The notes under the pieces are model-generated. The model saw nothing but the letters and a program-made list of their open reading frames with translations, had not been told where the DNA came from and did no database searches. 64,000 bases of DNA from the NCBI RefSeq assembly GCF_014203855.1, contig NZ_JACHJV010000001.1:434001-498000 (forward strand). The letters are read 5' to 3'. Shown here in pieces: positions 16,957 to 25,649 of the stretch. How positions within the stretch are numbered: the stretch's first letter is position 1; each line of letters begins with the position of its first letter. Source of the stretch: Kitasatospora kifunensis (GTDB lineage Bacteria > Actinomycetota > Actinomycetes > Streptomycetales > Streptomycetaceae). The position numbers and the translations under genes were made by a program.

Positions 16957-17982
16957 GTGATCTCACCACCCATCTACACCTCATTCGGTCAGGCGTACAT
17001 CGCGATCCTGCGGCACGTCAGCAAGAACTACCAGTACGTCAACGCGCCTCGTGGGAACGCGAGTCACGAGTGCATCGGCGTCAGCTTCCAGCTCGCCGAC
17101 CCCCGCCAGCGGACTCTGTTCGTCGCCGCGCGGCCGATTAACCCGGTGTACCACTTCGCTGAGGCGCTCTGGTACCTCGCCGGTCGGCGCGATCTCGACA
17201 TGATCGCCCACTACGCACCTCACCTGCGCAAGGACTACCCCAACGGGTCAACGATCGACGGGATGGCGTACGGCGCGCAGATCTTCGGCCCCCGCGTCGG
17301 CAGCGACAGGTCCTCCTTCGCGCAAGTTCTCGACCTGCTGCGGTCCGAGAAGAACAGTAAGCGGGCTTTCCTGCCGGTGTTCCGTGATACCGATCTGGAC
17401 GACCCGGCGAGCCCGGATGTGCCGTGCCTGATCGGGCTTCACCTCCTGGCCCGAGAAGGGCGTCTGCACATGGTCGCCTACATGCGCGCCAACGACGCCA
17501 ACAAGGGTCTGATCGCTGACGTCTTCTCCTTCACCCTGATCCAGGAATTCACCGCGACCCTGCTCGGTCTTGAGCTGGGCGGCTATACGCACCACGTCGG
17601 CTCCATGCACATCGGCGACAAGGACCTGCCGCTTGTGCAGCGGGTCCTGGCTGAGACAGACGTCGCTGTTACACAGCCGCAGTTCACCACGTCGACGATG
17701 CCCACCGACACCACGTGGGCGCACTTGCGAACCGTCCTGGAACACGAGGAACTGCTACGCACCAACCAGTTGCAGACCACTGCGAAGGAGGTGGCCGGCC
17801 TCGGTCTCCCCCCGTACTGGCAGAAAGTGGTCCTGCTGTTCGAGGCCCACCGGCAGATCGTCCGCTGTGCCGCTGACCCGATCGATCCGGCTCTCCTGGA
17901 GGCCCTCGATCCGTGGGCCCGATGGCAGATGGAGCGCCGCTGGCCCAGCCGTGTGCCACAGGCGGGGAGCGTGGCCAGGTGA
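16957..17982 (+). CDS. Thymidylate-synthase-fold enzyme, probably acting on a cytosine nucleotide
   Basis: About 341 aa, the first gene of the coupled operon. The nucleophile region is SPDVPCLIG (Cys157), followed by VAYMRANDANKG (Arg177 to Asp180, matching the phosphate and pyrimidine motif RSxD of ThyA). Next comes IADVFSFTLIQEFTATLLGL. In this alignment Asp188 takes the place of the Asn that reads uracil in thymidylate synthases (Asn177 in E. coli). Asp at that place is known in T4 dCMP hydroxymethylase and the CMP hydroxymethylase MilA. GYTHHVGSMHIGD keeps the first His but has Gly where ThyA has the Tyr of HIY. This suggests methylation or hydroxymethylation of a (d)CMP-like substrate using methylenetetrahydrofolate. 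GTG 16957 follows AGGAGG. Confidence 0.85.
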   Translation: MISPPIYTSFGQAYIAILRHVSKNYQYVNAPRGNASHECIGVSFQLADPRQRTLFVAARPINPVYHFAEALWYLAGRRDLDMIAHYAPHLRKDYPNGSTIDGMAYGAQIFGPRVGSDRSSFAQVLDLLRSEKNSKRAFLPVFRDTDLDDPASPDVPCLIGLHLLAREGRLHMVAYMRANDANKGLIADVFSFTLIQEFTATLLGLELGGYTHHVGSMHIGDKDLPLVQRVLAETDVAVTQPQFTTSTMPTDTTWAHLRTVLEHEELLRTNQLQTTAKEVAGLGLPPYWQKVVLLFEAHRQIVRCAADPIDPALLEALDPWARWQMERRWPSRVPQAGSVAR

Positions 17983-18518
17983 AACAGCGAGCGGACAGGC
18001 CCGGCGGCGTGCTGGGCAACGTGGATTGGTCGCGTTGGAGCGTGGTCCTCCTCAAACCGGACTGTGTGCGGCGCCAGCTGACCGACCAGGTCCTCGCGCG
18101 TCTGGCACCGGTCGCGCGAATCGTCCACCAGCAGTCGTTGGTGGTGGAGGACTGGCAGGTGTTCGTCCACTACTGGGACCTTCTGGTCGATCAGGACTGG
18201 CTCGACGTGGACGTACCAACCTGCCTGCGGAACGCGTACGTCGGGCAACCGGTCATGGTGGCCCTGGCTTACGGCCCCAGCGGCACGCCGGAGCGGCTAC
18301 GCGCCCTGTTGGGGCATTTCGACCCGGCGCGTGCTCTCAAGGGCACCATCCGCGCTGATCTCGGCACCGACAGCCTCGACGCGGCACGTGTTGATCAGCG
18401 TCTGGTCGAGAACCTGGTCCACACCTCCGATGACGCTCAGGCGGCTTGCCGTGACTTCGGCACGTGGTTCGGAGCCGACCAGTACAAGCATCTGTTTCCC
18501 GAGTTCGAGGAGACCTGA
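17979..18518 (+). CDS. Nucleoside diphosphate kinase-like protein
   Basis: About 179 aa. NDPK-fold landmarks are VVLLKPDCVRRQL (Lys26), the FVHYWDLL helix and KGTIRADLG (residues 121-129, for the usual P-G-T-I-R-G-D-F). The phosphohistidine motif is NLVHTSDDAQAACRDF with His148 in place. It is longer and more divergent than housekeeping Ndk (about 137 aa), with an insert around 130-143. It overlaps the first gene by 4 bp (GTGA). It probably transfers phosphate to the modified nucleotide or a specialised diphosphate. It is not expected to be the cell's main NDP kinase. Confidence 0.8.
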   Translation: MKQRADRPGGVLGNVDWSRWSVVLLKPDCVRRQLTDQVLARLAPVARIVHQQSLVVEDWQVFVHYWDLLVDQDWLDVDVPTCLRNAYVGQPVMVALAYGPSGTPERLRALLGHFDPARALKGTIRADLGTDSLDAARVDQRLVENLVHTSDDAQAACRDFGTWFGADQYKHLFPEFEET

Positions 18519-18520
18519 GC

Positions 18521-19690
18521 ATGACCTCCACTACCAGGTTCGGGCGCACGCTTCCGCTACTGACTGAGACGCAGATGCTCTCGCTCAAGCCGGAGCTCGC
18601 CGAGGTGATCGAGTACCGCAAGAGCGGCCTGTCGCTCAATCACGTCATCGGCTGTCCGCTGGACTGCGGGTACTGCGTGCGGCACCTGTTCGACAACTTC
18701 GAGCTGAAGACGCCTCGGGCGCTGATGACCGACGAGGCCGCCGTCGCCCTGCTGACTGGCCACCGGTACTTCCGGGCGCACCGGACGCCGATCCAGGTGT
18801 TCAACAGGGCGACCGATCCGATGCTGCCCGTAGTCAAGCCGCACACGTTCAACGTACTGCGCCTCCTGGACGAGCAGGGCCTCACCAACCACGTGCTGGT
18901 CATCACCAGGTGGCGCGTCAGCCCGGAGGACTGCGAGGTCTTGAACAGCTTCCGGAATGTCAAGGTGACCGTCCTGGTGACGCATTCCGGTATCGACAAC
19001 ACCGAAATCGAGCCGGTGGACTCCGCCATCGCCGCCACGAGCCTCAAGATCCTCTACGAGCACGCCGAGCGGTACCGAACCGTCCTGTACTGGCGGCCGA
19101 TCGTGCCTGGCCTCAATGACTCCGACCAGCACCTCCGGCGGGCCTTGGAACTGTCTCAGCACGCGCACGCGACGGTCTTTACAGGCCTGTTCTTCCGCGA
19201 TGAGATCGCCGCATACTACGCGAGCCACGGTCTGCCGACGCCTTACGAGGACACCGCCCGCCGCAAGATCATGCCGGAGGAGTCCGAGCGGCGGATTCTG
19301 GCCGCGTTCCACCGGGAGGCCGACTCGGAGGAACCCTGGGGGCCGCTGTTCCGCAAGACCAGCTGCGGCGTCGCCTACGCCCATGGGGAGGCCGATTACA
19401 ACGGGCACTACGGCATCCGGGACCTGTGCGACATCTGTCCGATCAAGCAGCTGAAGCTGTGCGCCGATGCGTGGAAGGCACCCGATCTGGGCGAAGTCAC
19501 CACCGTCGCGCGTCAGCTCGGCGCCGTCGGACACATCGAGGTCACCGAGCGCGCCATTATCGTCAAGGGCCTGAACGAGCCGCCGCGCTATTTCATGCAG
19601 CACGGATTCCGTTACCAGGTCCACGACCGCGACAAGCCTCACCACTACCGGCGGCACGGCCGGGCCGATATCGGCTGGCCCGCCGCATAG
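18521..19690 (+). CDS. Radical SAM enzyme
   Basis: About 389 aa. The 4Fe-4S/SAM motif C-x3-C-x2-C is in GCPLDCGYCVRH (Cys45, 49, 52). A TIM-barrel-like core follows (IQVFNRATDPML, NHVLVITRWRV, VTVLVTHSGIDNTEIEP, YWRPIVPGLND). Near the C-terminus DLCDICPIKQLKLCADAW supplies four more cysteines, which could bind a second cluster. ATG 18521 lies 2 bp after the previous stop. The layout recalls spore-photoproduct-lyase-like radical SAM proteins, which act on thymine bases, but I cannot assign the reaction. The context suggests a nucleobase or nucleotide as substrate. Confidence 0.85.
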   Translation: MTSTTRFGRTLPLLTETQMLSLKPELAEVIEYRKSGLSLNHVIGCPLDCGYCVRHLFDNFELKTPRALMTDEAAVALLTGHRYFRAHRTPIQVFNRATDPMLPVVKPHTFNVLRLLDEQGLTNHVLVITRWRVSPEDCEVLNSFRNVKVTVLVTHSGIDNTEIEPVDSAIAATSLKILYEHAERYRTVLYWRPIVPGLNDSDQHLRRALELSQHAHATVFTGLFFRDEIAAYYASHGLPTPYEDTARRKIMPEESERRILAAFHREADSEEPWGPLFRKTSCGVAYAHGEADYNGHYGIRDLCDICPIKQLKLCADAWKAPDLGEVTTVARQLGAVGHIEVTERAIIVKGLNEPPRYFMQHGFRYQVHDRDKPHHYRRHGRADIGWPAA

Positions 19691-19699
19691 GAGCACCTG

Positions 19700-20305
19700 A
19701 TGGACTTCGGCACCTGGCCGCGCCTGCTCGTCGTTGATGTGGAAGGCAACGGCGCGACACCGCCCGACCTGGTCGAGCTCGCCGCCATCCCCATCGAGCA
19801 CGGCCGACCGGTGCCGGAGTCCACCCGATCCACCCTCGTACGGCCACCGCACCCGATCACCGCGTTCGCCACCCGCATCCACCACATCACCAACCAGAAC
19901 GTGGCGAACGCCCCCGCCTGGGAACAGATCGCCCAAGCAGTTCAGACAGACCTCGCCGGCTGCTGGATCGCCGCACACAACGCCTCCGTGGACTACAACG
20001 TCCTCAAACGCCACCTGCCGGCCTGGGAGCCGACCGGCGTCATCGACACGCTGCGCCTCGCCCGCGCCACTTACACCGACGCCTCGCGGTTCGGCCTGGA
20101 CGTCCTTCTCACCCACGCCGGGATCGACCTCACTGACGTGCCGGGCCAGCGGCACCGCGCCGGATTCGACGCCCACGCCACGGCGCTCCTCCTGCTCGAC
20201 CTCGCCAGCCACTATTCGACGTGGGAAACGCTCCTCACGGCGGCCGTGCCGCCAAACATGCCGGGCGCTCCCACCCGTGCTCCGAAGGAAGAGACCCTAT
20301 GGTGA
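19700..20305 (+). CDS. DEDDh-type 3'-5' exonuclease domain protein
   Basis: About 201 aa. DnaQ-fold motifs are VVDVEGNG (Asp13, Glu15), AAHNASVDYNVLKRHL (Asp98) and QRHRAGFDAHATALL (His152, Asp157). These are all four metal ligands plus the general base. The family degrades single-stranded DNA or RNA, or small oligonucleotides. As a lone domain of this size it may act on oligonucleotides or on a nucleotide intermediate. GGAG lies about 6 bases before ATG 19700. It overlaps the next gene by 7 bp. Confidence 0.87.
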   Translation: MDFGTWPRLLVVDVEGNGATPPDLVELAAIPIEHGRPVPESTRSTLVRPPHPITAFATRIHHITNQNVANAPAWEQIAQAVQTDLAGCWIAAHNASVDYNVLKRHLPAWEPTGVIDTLRLARATYTDASRFGLDVLLTHAGIDLTDVPGQRHRAGFDAHATALLLLDLASHYSTWETLLTAAVPPNMPGAPTRAPKEETLW

Positions 20306-20889
20306 CGCGCATCGGCATCGCCGGAACGCACTCCACCGGGAAGACCTTGCTCGCGCGCCGAATCGAGATGGAACTCCGCGCGACCGGGCTGGCTGTCGCC
20401 CGCACTGGCGGCCTCGCCAAGCGAGCCGCCCAACTCGGCTTTCCGAAGATGACCCGCCACACCTCCGCGTCAACCGAATGGATCATCAGCGCCGGAGCTG
20501 CTGCCGTCCTGGAGGCTGAGCGCTCGGCCGATGTGGTGATCATGGACCGCACTCCGTACGACGCCCTCGCCTACTACCTCGCCGCTCTCCAGCACCGACG
20601 CGAACTGCCGGACACCGCTGACCTCGTGCGGCTGACGGCACTGGCCGAGCTGCACACACGCCACCCTGTCGTCCTACTCGCCACTCTCCTCGACCCGGCG
20701 CTTCCAGTCCACGTCCAACCAGCCAAAGACCCAGACTGGCAGAACCAGGCCTTCCGCACAGCGGTCCACGAGCACTTGCACCAGCTCCTGGAGGACCGAG
20801 CCGTGGAGCATCTGAAGGTCTCCAGTGACGGCCACGCCAATGCCGTCCACGCGGCCGTCGAAACCATCACCACGCGAGCCACCTCATGA
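20299..20889 (+). CDS. P-loop kinase/ATPase, NadR-like AAA_28 family
   Basis: About 196 aa. Walker A is GTHSTGKT (residues 9-16). VVIMDRTPYDALAYY (Asp83-Asp88) resembles the DRxxxD substrate segment of NadR-type and deoxynucleoside kinases. No C-terminal domain is present. The reaction is probably phosphorylation of a nucleoside or small metabolite with ATP. ATG 20299 sits inside the end of the exonuclease gene and the stop overlaps the next start (ATGA), so translation is coupled at both ends. Confidence 0.8.
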   Translation: MVTRIGIAGTHSTGKTLLARRIEMELRATGLAVARTGGLAKRAAQLGFPKMTRHTSASTEWIISAGAAAVLEAERSADVVIMDRTPYDALAYYLAALQHRRELPDTADLVRLTALAELHTRHPVVLLATLLDPALPVHVQPAKDPDWQNQAFRTAVHEHLHQLLEDRAVEHLKVSSDGHANAVHAAVETITTRATS

Positions 20890-21668
20890 GCGTCGACCTG
20901 GCCAACCCCGGCATCGTGATCGCGGGCAAGGAGGTGACCCGACTGGGCTTCGGCACCATGCGCCTGACCGGGCCCGGCACTTGGGGCTATCCCTCCGACA
21001 CCACCAACGCCCTCCGCCTGCTACGTGCCGCAGTGAGTGATTGCGGCATCACCCACATCGACACCGCCGACGCTTACGGCCCCTACACCGTCGAAGAACT
21101 CATCCGTTGGGCCCTCCACCCATACTCAGAAAGCCTTCTGTTGGCAACCAAGGTCGGAATGATCAGGCCAGCACCGAATGTCTGGCGCCCTCTTGGTCGA
21201 CCGGACTACCTTCGGGCCGCCGTGGAGTCATCGCTGCGACGCCTGGCCACCGAGCGGATTGACCTGTGCTACCTCCACCGCGTCGATCCCGCTCTTCCGC
21301 TCGCCGAGCAGGTCGGGACACTCGCAGACCTCCAGACAGAGGGAAAGATCGGTGCCGTGGGCCTGTCCAAGGTCACACCGGAGCAGGTCAAGGAAGCCAC
21401 GACAGTTACGCCGATCGCAGCCGTGCAAAACTGCCTCAACCTGGACGAGCCCAACGATCCGGCGCTCAGCTACTGCGCTGCCAACAACATCCCCTACGTC
21501 CCGTATCGACCACTGAACGCCGGAGGTCTCGCCAGCACCAGCCTCAGCGCCGCACTTCAGTGGCTCCTCAACCTCGGACCACACGTTGCCCCGATCCCCG
21601 GCACGAGCAGCATTGAGCACCTGCGCGCTCTCATCGCCTCCCGGGCCGTCCGCCCCGGGAGGCGATGA
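20886..21668 (+). CDS. Aldo/keto reductase
   Basis: About 260 aa, a full AKR barrel. The catalytic tetrad is complete: Asp59 and Tyr64 in HIDTADAYGP, Lys89 in LLLATKVG and His131 in CYLHRVDP. The NADPH-binding C-terminal segment is VAPIPGTSSIEHLRALIAS. The enzyme would reduce an aldehyde or ketone produced by another enzyme of the operon, or a sugar aldehyde. Its start overlaps the previous stop by 4 bp. Its last codons lie within a 16-bp hairpin that ends the operon. Confidence 0.88.
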   Translation: MSVDLANPGIVIAGKEVTRLGFGTMRLTGPGTWGYPSDTTNALRLLRAAVSDCGITHIDTADAYGPYTVEELIRWALHPYSESLLLATKVGMIRPAPNVWRPLGRPDYLRAAVESSLRRLATERIDLCYLHRVDPALPLAEQVGTLADLQTEGKIGAVGLSKVTPEQVKEATTVTPIAAVQNCLNLDEPNDPALSYCAANNIPYVPYRPLNAGGLASTSLSAALQWLLNLGPHVAPIPGTSSIEHLRALIASRAVRPGRR

Positions 21669-21669
21669 G
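21630..21669 (+). terminator. Very strong hairpin ending the six-gene operon
   Basis: A perfect 16-bp stem (21630-21645 with 21654-21669) and an 8-base loop cover the last 13 codons of the reductase gene and its stop codon. It marks the right edge of the accessory module and separates it from the HAD gene. Confidence 0.85.
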
Positions 21670-21699
21670 GCGGCCGGCTGAGGTCGGTACAGTACCGAC

Positions 21700-22440
21700 A
21701 TGATCGAACTGGTGATCTTCGACTGCGACGGCGTCCTCATCGACAGCGAGCGCCTGGCGGTCAAGGTGGACGCCATCGTCCTGACCGCCCTGGGCTGGCC
21801 GATGAGCGAGGCGGAGATCGTCGAGCGGTTCGTCGGCCGCTCGCACGCCTCGATGACCGCCGACATCGAGGCGCACCTGGGTCGCCGTCTGCCGCCCGAC
21901 TGGGACGCGGAGTTCAAGCCGCTCTACGACGAGGTGTTCGAGCGCGAGCTGACGCCGGTCACCGGCATCCTTCAGGCCCTGGACGCGATCGACCTGCCCA
22001 GTTGCGTGGCCTCCAGCAGCAGCCACGCCCGGCTGCGCCGGACCCTGGGGCTGACCGGGCTGTACGAGCGGTTCGCGGGCCGGATCTTCAGCGCCGAGGA
22101 GGTGGCGCACGGCAAGCCCGCCCCGGATCTCTTCCTGCACGCGGCCCGGCAGTCGGGGGTGGAGCCGAGCGCCTGCGCGGTGGTCGAGGACAGCCACTTC
22201 GGCCTCGCCGCCGCCCGGGCCGCCGGCATGCGCTCCTTCGGCTACTGCGGCGGGCTGAGCCGTGCCGAGCGCCTGGCGGGGCCCGGCACGGTGGTCTTCG
22301 ACGACATGCGCGACCTGCCGGAGTTGCTGGCCGCGGCCGAGGACGAGGACTGGGGCGGGGACGGTCGGGGCCGGACCGGGCCCGAGTCCTATCCGGCGCC
22401 CGACGGGTCGGAGTCCACCGAGCCGAACCGCGCCGCGTAG
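21700..22440 (+). CDS. HAD-superfamily hydrolase, beta-phosphoglucomutase-like
   Basis: About 246 aa. HAD motifs are FDCDGVLIDSE (nucleophile Asp), SCVASSSSHARL (motif II Ser), HGKPAPDLF (motif III Lys) and VVEDSHFGLAAARAAGM (motif IV Asp). The helical cap after motif I is of the phosphoglycolate phosphatase / beta-phosphoglucomutase type. It likely dephosphorylates a sugar phosphate or nucleotide. The C-terminal 35 residues are Gly/Pro/Glu rich and are encoded by DNA that also encodes, antisense, the end of the LAL regulator (52-bp overlap). Confidence 0.88.
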   Translation: MIELVIFDCDGVLIDSERLAVKVDAIVLTALGWPMSEAEIVERFVGRSHASMTADIEAHLGRRLPPDWDAEFKPLYDEVFERELTPVTGILQALDAIDLPSCVASSSSHARLRRTLGLTGLYERFAGRIFSAEEVAHGKPAPDLFLHAARQSGVEPSACAVVEDSHFGLAAARAAGMRSFGYCGGLSRAERLAGPGTVVFDDMRDLPELLAAAEDEDWGGDGRGRTGPESYPAPDGSESTEPNRAA

Positions 22441-25400
22441 TCGCACAGCGCGGCCCGGTGGGCCTGGCCGGTCTTGGTCAGCAGGCTCGCCACGTGCTTC
22501 TCCACCGTCCGCGGCGAGATGTACAGCCGCCCGGCGATCTCCTGGTTGCCCAGGCGCGGCCCGAGCAGCAGCAGCACCTCGTACTCACGGGCCGTCAGGC
22601 CCTGGCGGCGCAGCTCGGGCGGCACCCGGTCGGAGCCCGAGCGCCGCTGCGGCACCGTGGCGCCGGCGCGCCGCAGCAGGTCGCGGCAGGCGCTGGCGAC
22701 GGCCGGCACGCCCGCGCCGTGGAAGTACTCCTCCGCCGTGCGCAGCCAGGGCACCGGGTCGCCCCAGCCGTCCGCCAGCGCGGCCTCGGCCACCAGCCGC
22801 AGGCCCAGGTGGCGGGCCATCAGGAACGGCGCGGAGGCCTCGCGGGCCTGCGCGACCGCCCGCATCGCCGCCTCCCCGCGGCCCGCCCGGCCCTGGTGCA
22901 CCGCGTAGGCCAGCCGTTCGAACTGCCGGTTCCAGAGCAGTCCGGTGCCCGGGTCGGCCAGGACCAGCTCGTGCTCGGCCTCGGTGGTCCGCCTGGTCAG
23001 CACCTGCAACAGTGGGCCCAGGCCGTAACGGCCGTTGAAGTAGAAGACGGTCGGGTTCTCGTCCTCCCAGGCGCGTGCGTTGTCCAGCTCGACCAGCGCC
23101 TGCACGCGGTCCTCCTCCAGGAGCGAGCACATCGCGCGGCAGTGGCCGAAGACCAGCGGCATCTTGAGCGAGCGGTTGCCGTCCCAGCGGTAGAACTCGG
23201 CCAGTTCCTGCTCCATTTCGCGGCGCCGGCCCTGGTGGGCGGCCAGCGCAGCGCGGGTGAGCAGCACGTACTGGTGGTTGTCGACGTGGCGCAGCCGGGC
23301 GGTGGCGCCCGCGCAGCGGTCGGTCAGCGCCCTGGCGGTCGCGTACTCGCCACGGAAGACGGCCTGACTGGCCATCGTGGCCTCGGCGGTGTGCCCCAGC
23401 ACGATCGCGCCGAGCTCGACCGCCGCGCGGTGGGCGCGGGCCAGCTGCTCGCTGGTGCCGTTGCGCATGAACTCGTTGGCGCCCAACCGCAGCAGCGCGT
23501 CCAGCCGCCAGGTGGTCAGGCCGTGCTCGGTGGCCAGCGCGAGCAGCCGCTCCAGGCAGGCGTCCGCCCGGTCGAAGCCGTGCCGCCGCTCCAGCAGCGC
23601 GAGGAACTGCAGGGCCTGGCAGGCCACTTCCGGCAGCCCGGCGCGCTCGGCGTCGTCGGCGGCGCGGCGGGCCAGCAGTTCGGCCTGGCTGGTCCGGTCA
23701 CCACCGGCCTCGCGGCCCGCCCCGACGCCCACCCCGGCGCCTGCTCCACCGCCCTGCGAGTCACCCGGCGAACCGCCTGCCGAGCCACCCAGGAGGCCGC
23801 CCGGCTCGCCGATCCCGGTGAGCACCAGGTTGGCCTCCACCACGTCGAGCGCCGGGGTGATCGAGCTGCTGTCGAAGCGGCCGAGCAGGCCCCGCACCAG
23901 CGCGACCCGGGCAGCGGCCTCCTCGTGGCGCAGTGCCGAGACCGCGCCCCAGGCGAGCCGGGTGTGCAGGGCGGCGGCGCGGGCGTCGTCGAGCGCGCCG
24001 GGGCCGGTCAGCGGAAGGGTCTCGGCCAACCGCAGGGCCCGGTCCAGGCGGCCGGTCTCCACCAGGGTGTAGATCAGGCGCTCCAGCACCGAGCCGGCGT
24101 CCTCGCTCGGTCCCGCCTCGGCCATCAGCGTGTGGGCGTGTTCCAGCAGCGAGACCGCCGAGGTCACCGCACCGTCCCGGAGCGCGGCCTGGCCGGCCTG
24201 GGCGAAGAGCAGGGCGGCACCGCGGGTGTCGCCGGCGGCCAGCCGCAGCACGGCCACCTGTTGGCACCAGTCGCCGGGCAGTCCGGGATAGGCCTGCTCG
24301 ACCGCGTCCGCGGCCCGGGCCGCGATGGCGGCGCGCTCACCGGGCAGCAGGTCGGCCAGCAGGGCCTCGGTGGTCAGGGCGTGCCGGAACTCGTACCAGT
24401 CGGCCACCGGGCCGCTGGGCGAGATCAGTTGGGCGTCGATGCCGGCCCGCAGGTGGACCAGCAGGCTGCGGTCGTCCAGGCCGGTCACCAGCTTGAGCAC
24501 CGGCAGGGCGAACCGCCGGCCCAACACGGCGGCGGAGTGCAGCAGTTCGCGGCCCACCGGGCTGAGCCGGCCCACCCGCTGGGCGACGCTGTGCACCACG
24601 GTGGCCGGCACGTCGATGGTCAGGTCGCCGTTGACCCGCCAGCCGTCCGCGCCACCGCGCAGCACGTTGGCCGCCACCATGCCGCTGAGCAACTCCTCGA
24701 CCACGAACGGGTTGCCCTCGGAGTCCTGGACCAGCTTGTCGGTCACCGGCTGCGGTAGCTGCCCCGCCCCGGCGCCCAGGCAGGACTCGGCCACCAGCCG
24801 CACCTGATCGGGCGTCAGCGGCCGCAGCTCGGCCAGCACCGCGCTGCGCCGCCGCCCGGCCGCGCGGACCAGGTCATCGCCCGGCCCCGCTCCCGGGCGC
24901 AGCGTGACCAGCAGGAAGACCGGTAGCCCGGCGAGGTTGTCGACCAGGTACTCGATCACCGAGAGGGTCTCGGCGTCCGCGTCGTGCAGGTCCTCGATCA
25001 CCAGCAGGCAGCCCTGCTCCTGCCGTGAGCTCGGCTCGCGGCTGACGGCGGCCAGCAGCCGCAGGACCGCCTCGGCCGTCTCGACCAGCGAGGTGCTCCC
25101 GTCGGGCGGGGTGGCGCCGCGCCACTCGGGCACCAGGCCACCCAGCGCGGAGCGGTAGGGCGCCAGTTCGGGGTCCTGCGGCGGGCCACCGACGCGGAAC
25201 AGCGAGAGCAGGGCCTCGGCGATCGGACGGAACGGCATGGCGGCACCGGTGGCGCTGCTGCGCCCGCGCAGCACCGCCAGGCCGCTCGCCACCGCGCGGA
25301 ACGCGCACTCGGAGGCGAGCCGCGACTTGCCGATCCCCGCGTCCCCGAGCAGGAAGACCGCGCTGCCCGCCCCCTGGCGGGCAGCGCGCAGCCCGGCCTC

Positions 25401-25454
25401 GACGAGCGCGAGCTCCTCATCGCGCCCGACCAGCACGGGCGATGTGGTCAGCAT
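22389..25454 (-). CDS. LuxR-family regulator of the LAL type
   Basis: About 1021 aa. An N-terminal AAA/ATPase domain has Walker A LGDAGIGKS (residues 37-44) and Walker B CLLVIEDLHDAD. A long helical middle follows with TPR-like repeats and a Gly-rich insert (around residues 555-580). The C-terminal LuxR helix-turn-helix is LTAREYEVLLLLGPRLGNQE plus IAGRLYISPRTVEKHVASLL. LAL regulators are ATP-binding activators often found in antibiotic clusters. Its position directly downstream of the lanthipeptide genes makes it a candidate cluster activator. The 3' end overlaps the HAD gene on the other strand. Confidence 0.9.
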   Translation of the reverse strand: MLTTSPVLVGRDEELALVEAGLRAARQGAGSAVFLLGDAGIGKSRLASECAFRAVASGLAVLRGRSSATGAAMPFRPIAEALLSLFRVGGPPQDPELAPYRSALGGLVPEWRGATPPDGSTSLVETAEAVLRLLAAVSREPSSRQEQGCLLVIEDLHDADAETLSVIEYLVDNLAGLPVFLLVTLRPGAGPGDDLVRAAGRRRSAVLAELRPLTPDQVRLVAESCLGAGAGQLPQPVTDKLVQDSEGNPFVVEELLSGMVAANVLRGGADGWRVNGDLTIDVPATVVHSVAQRVGRLSPVGRELLHSAAVLGRRFALPVLKLVTGLDDRSLLVHLRAGIDAQLISPSGPVADWYEFRHALTTEALLADLLPGERAAIAARAADAVEQAYPGLPGDWCQQVAVLRLAAGDTRGAALLFAQAGQAALRDGAVTSAVSLLEHAHTLMAEAGPSEDAGSVLERLIYTLVETGRLDRALRLAETLPLTGPGALDDARAAALHTRLAWGAVSALRHEEAAARVALVRGLLGRFDSSSITPALDVVEANLVLTGIGEPGGLLGGSAGGSPGDSQGGGAGAGVGVGAGREAGGDRTSQAELLARRAADDAERAGLPEVACQALQFLALLERRHGFDRADACLERLLALATEHGLTTWRLDALLRLGANEFMRNGTSEQLARAHRAAVELGAIVLGHTAEATMASQAVFRGEYATARALTDRCAGATARLRHVDNHQYVLLTRAALAAHQGRRREMEQELAEFYRWDGNRSLKMPLVFGHCRAMCSLLEEDRVQALVELDNARAWEDENPTVFYFNGRYGLGPLLQVLTRRTTEAEHELVLADPGTGLLWNRQFERLAYAVHQGRAGRGEAAMRAVAQAREASAPFLMARHLGLRLVAEAALADGWGDPVPWLRTAEEYFHGAGVPAVASACRDLLRRAGATVPQRRSGSDRVPPELRRQGLTAREYEVLLLLGPRLGNQEIAGRLYISPRTVEKHVASLLTKTGQAHRAALCDYAARFGSVDSDPSGAG

Positions 25455-25573
25455 GGCCGGAGGCTATCGTCCGCTCCCGTCATACGCCATGGTGGGTTCC
25501 CTGGCCAGCAGAACAGCTGAGATGAAGCAACCGCCGCCGACCCGACCCTTCGCGGCGGACCGACGCGTGATCC

Positions 25574-25594
25574 CCCCAGCCGAAAAGGCCGGGG
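25574..25594 (-). terminator. Possible terminator after the lanthipeptide precursor gene
   Basis: CCCC-A-GCC and GGC-C-GGGG form a 7-bp stem with one mismatch around a GAAAA loop, 56 bp downstream of the precursor stop. Reading on the minus strand it could end the lanM-precursor transcript. Confidence 0.4.
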
Positions 25595-25649
25595 AGACCA
25601 CGCGTTGGCGGACCTTCGGCGGAGCCAGCAGAGCTGGCCGGAGCTCCGC

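Noticed and set aside
18557..20212. A 551-codon antisense frame over the radical SAM and exonuclease genes
   Set aside because: No recognisable domain; it crosses two real genes whose motifs and coupling are clear.
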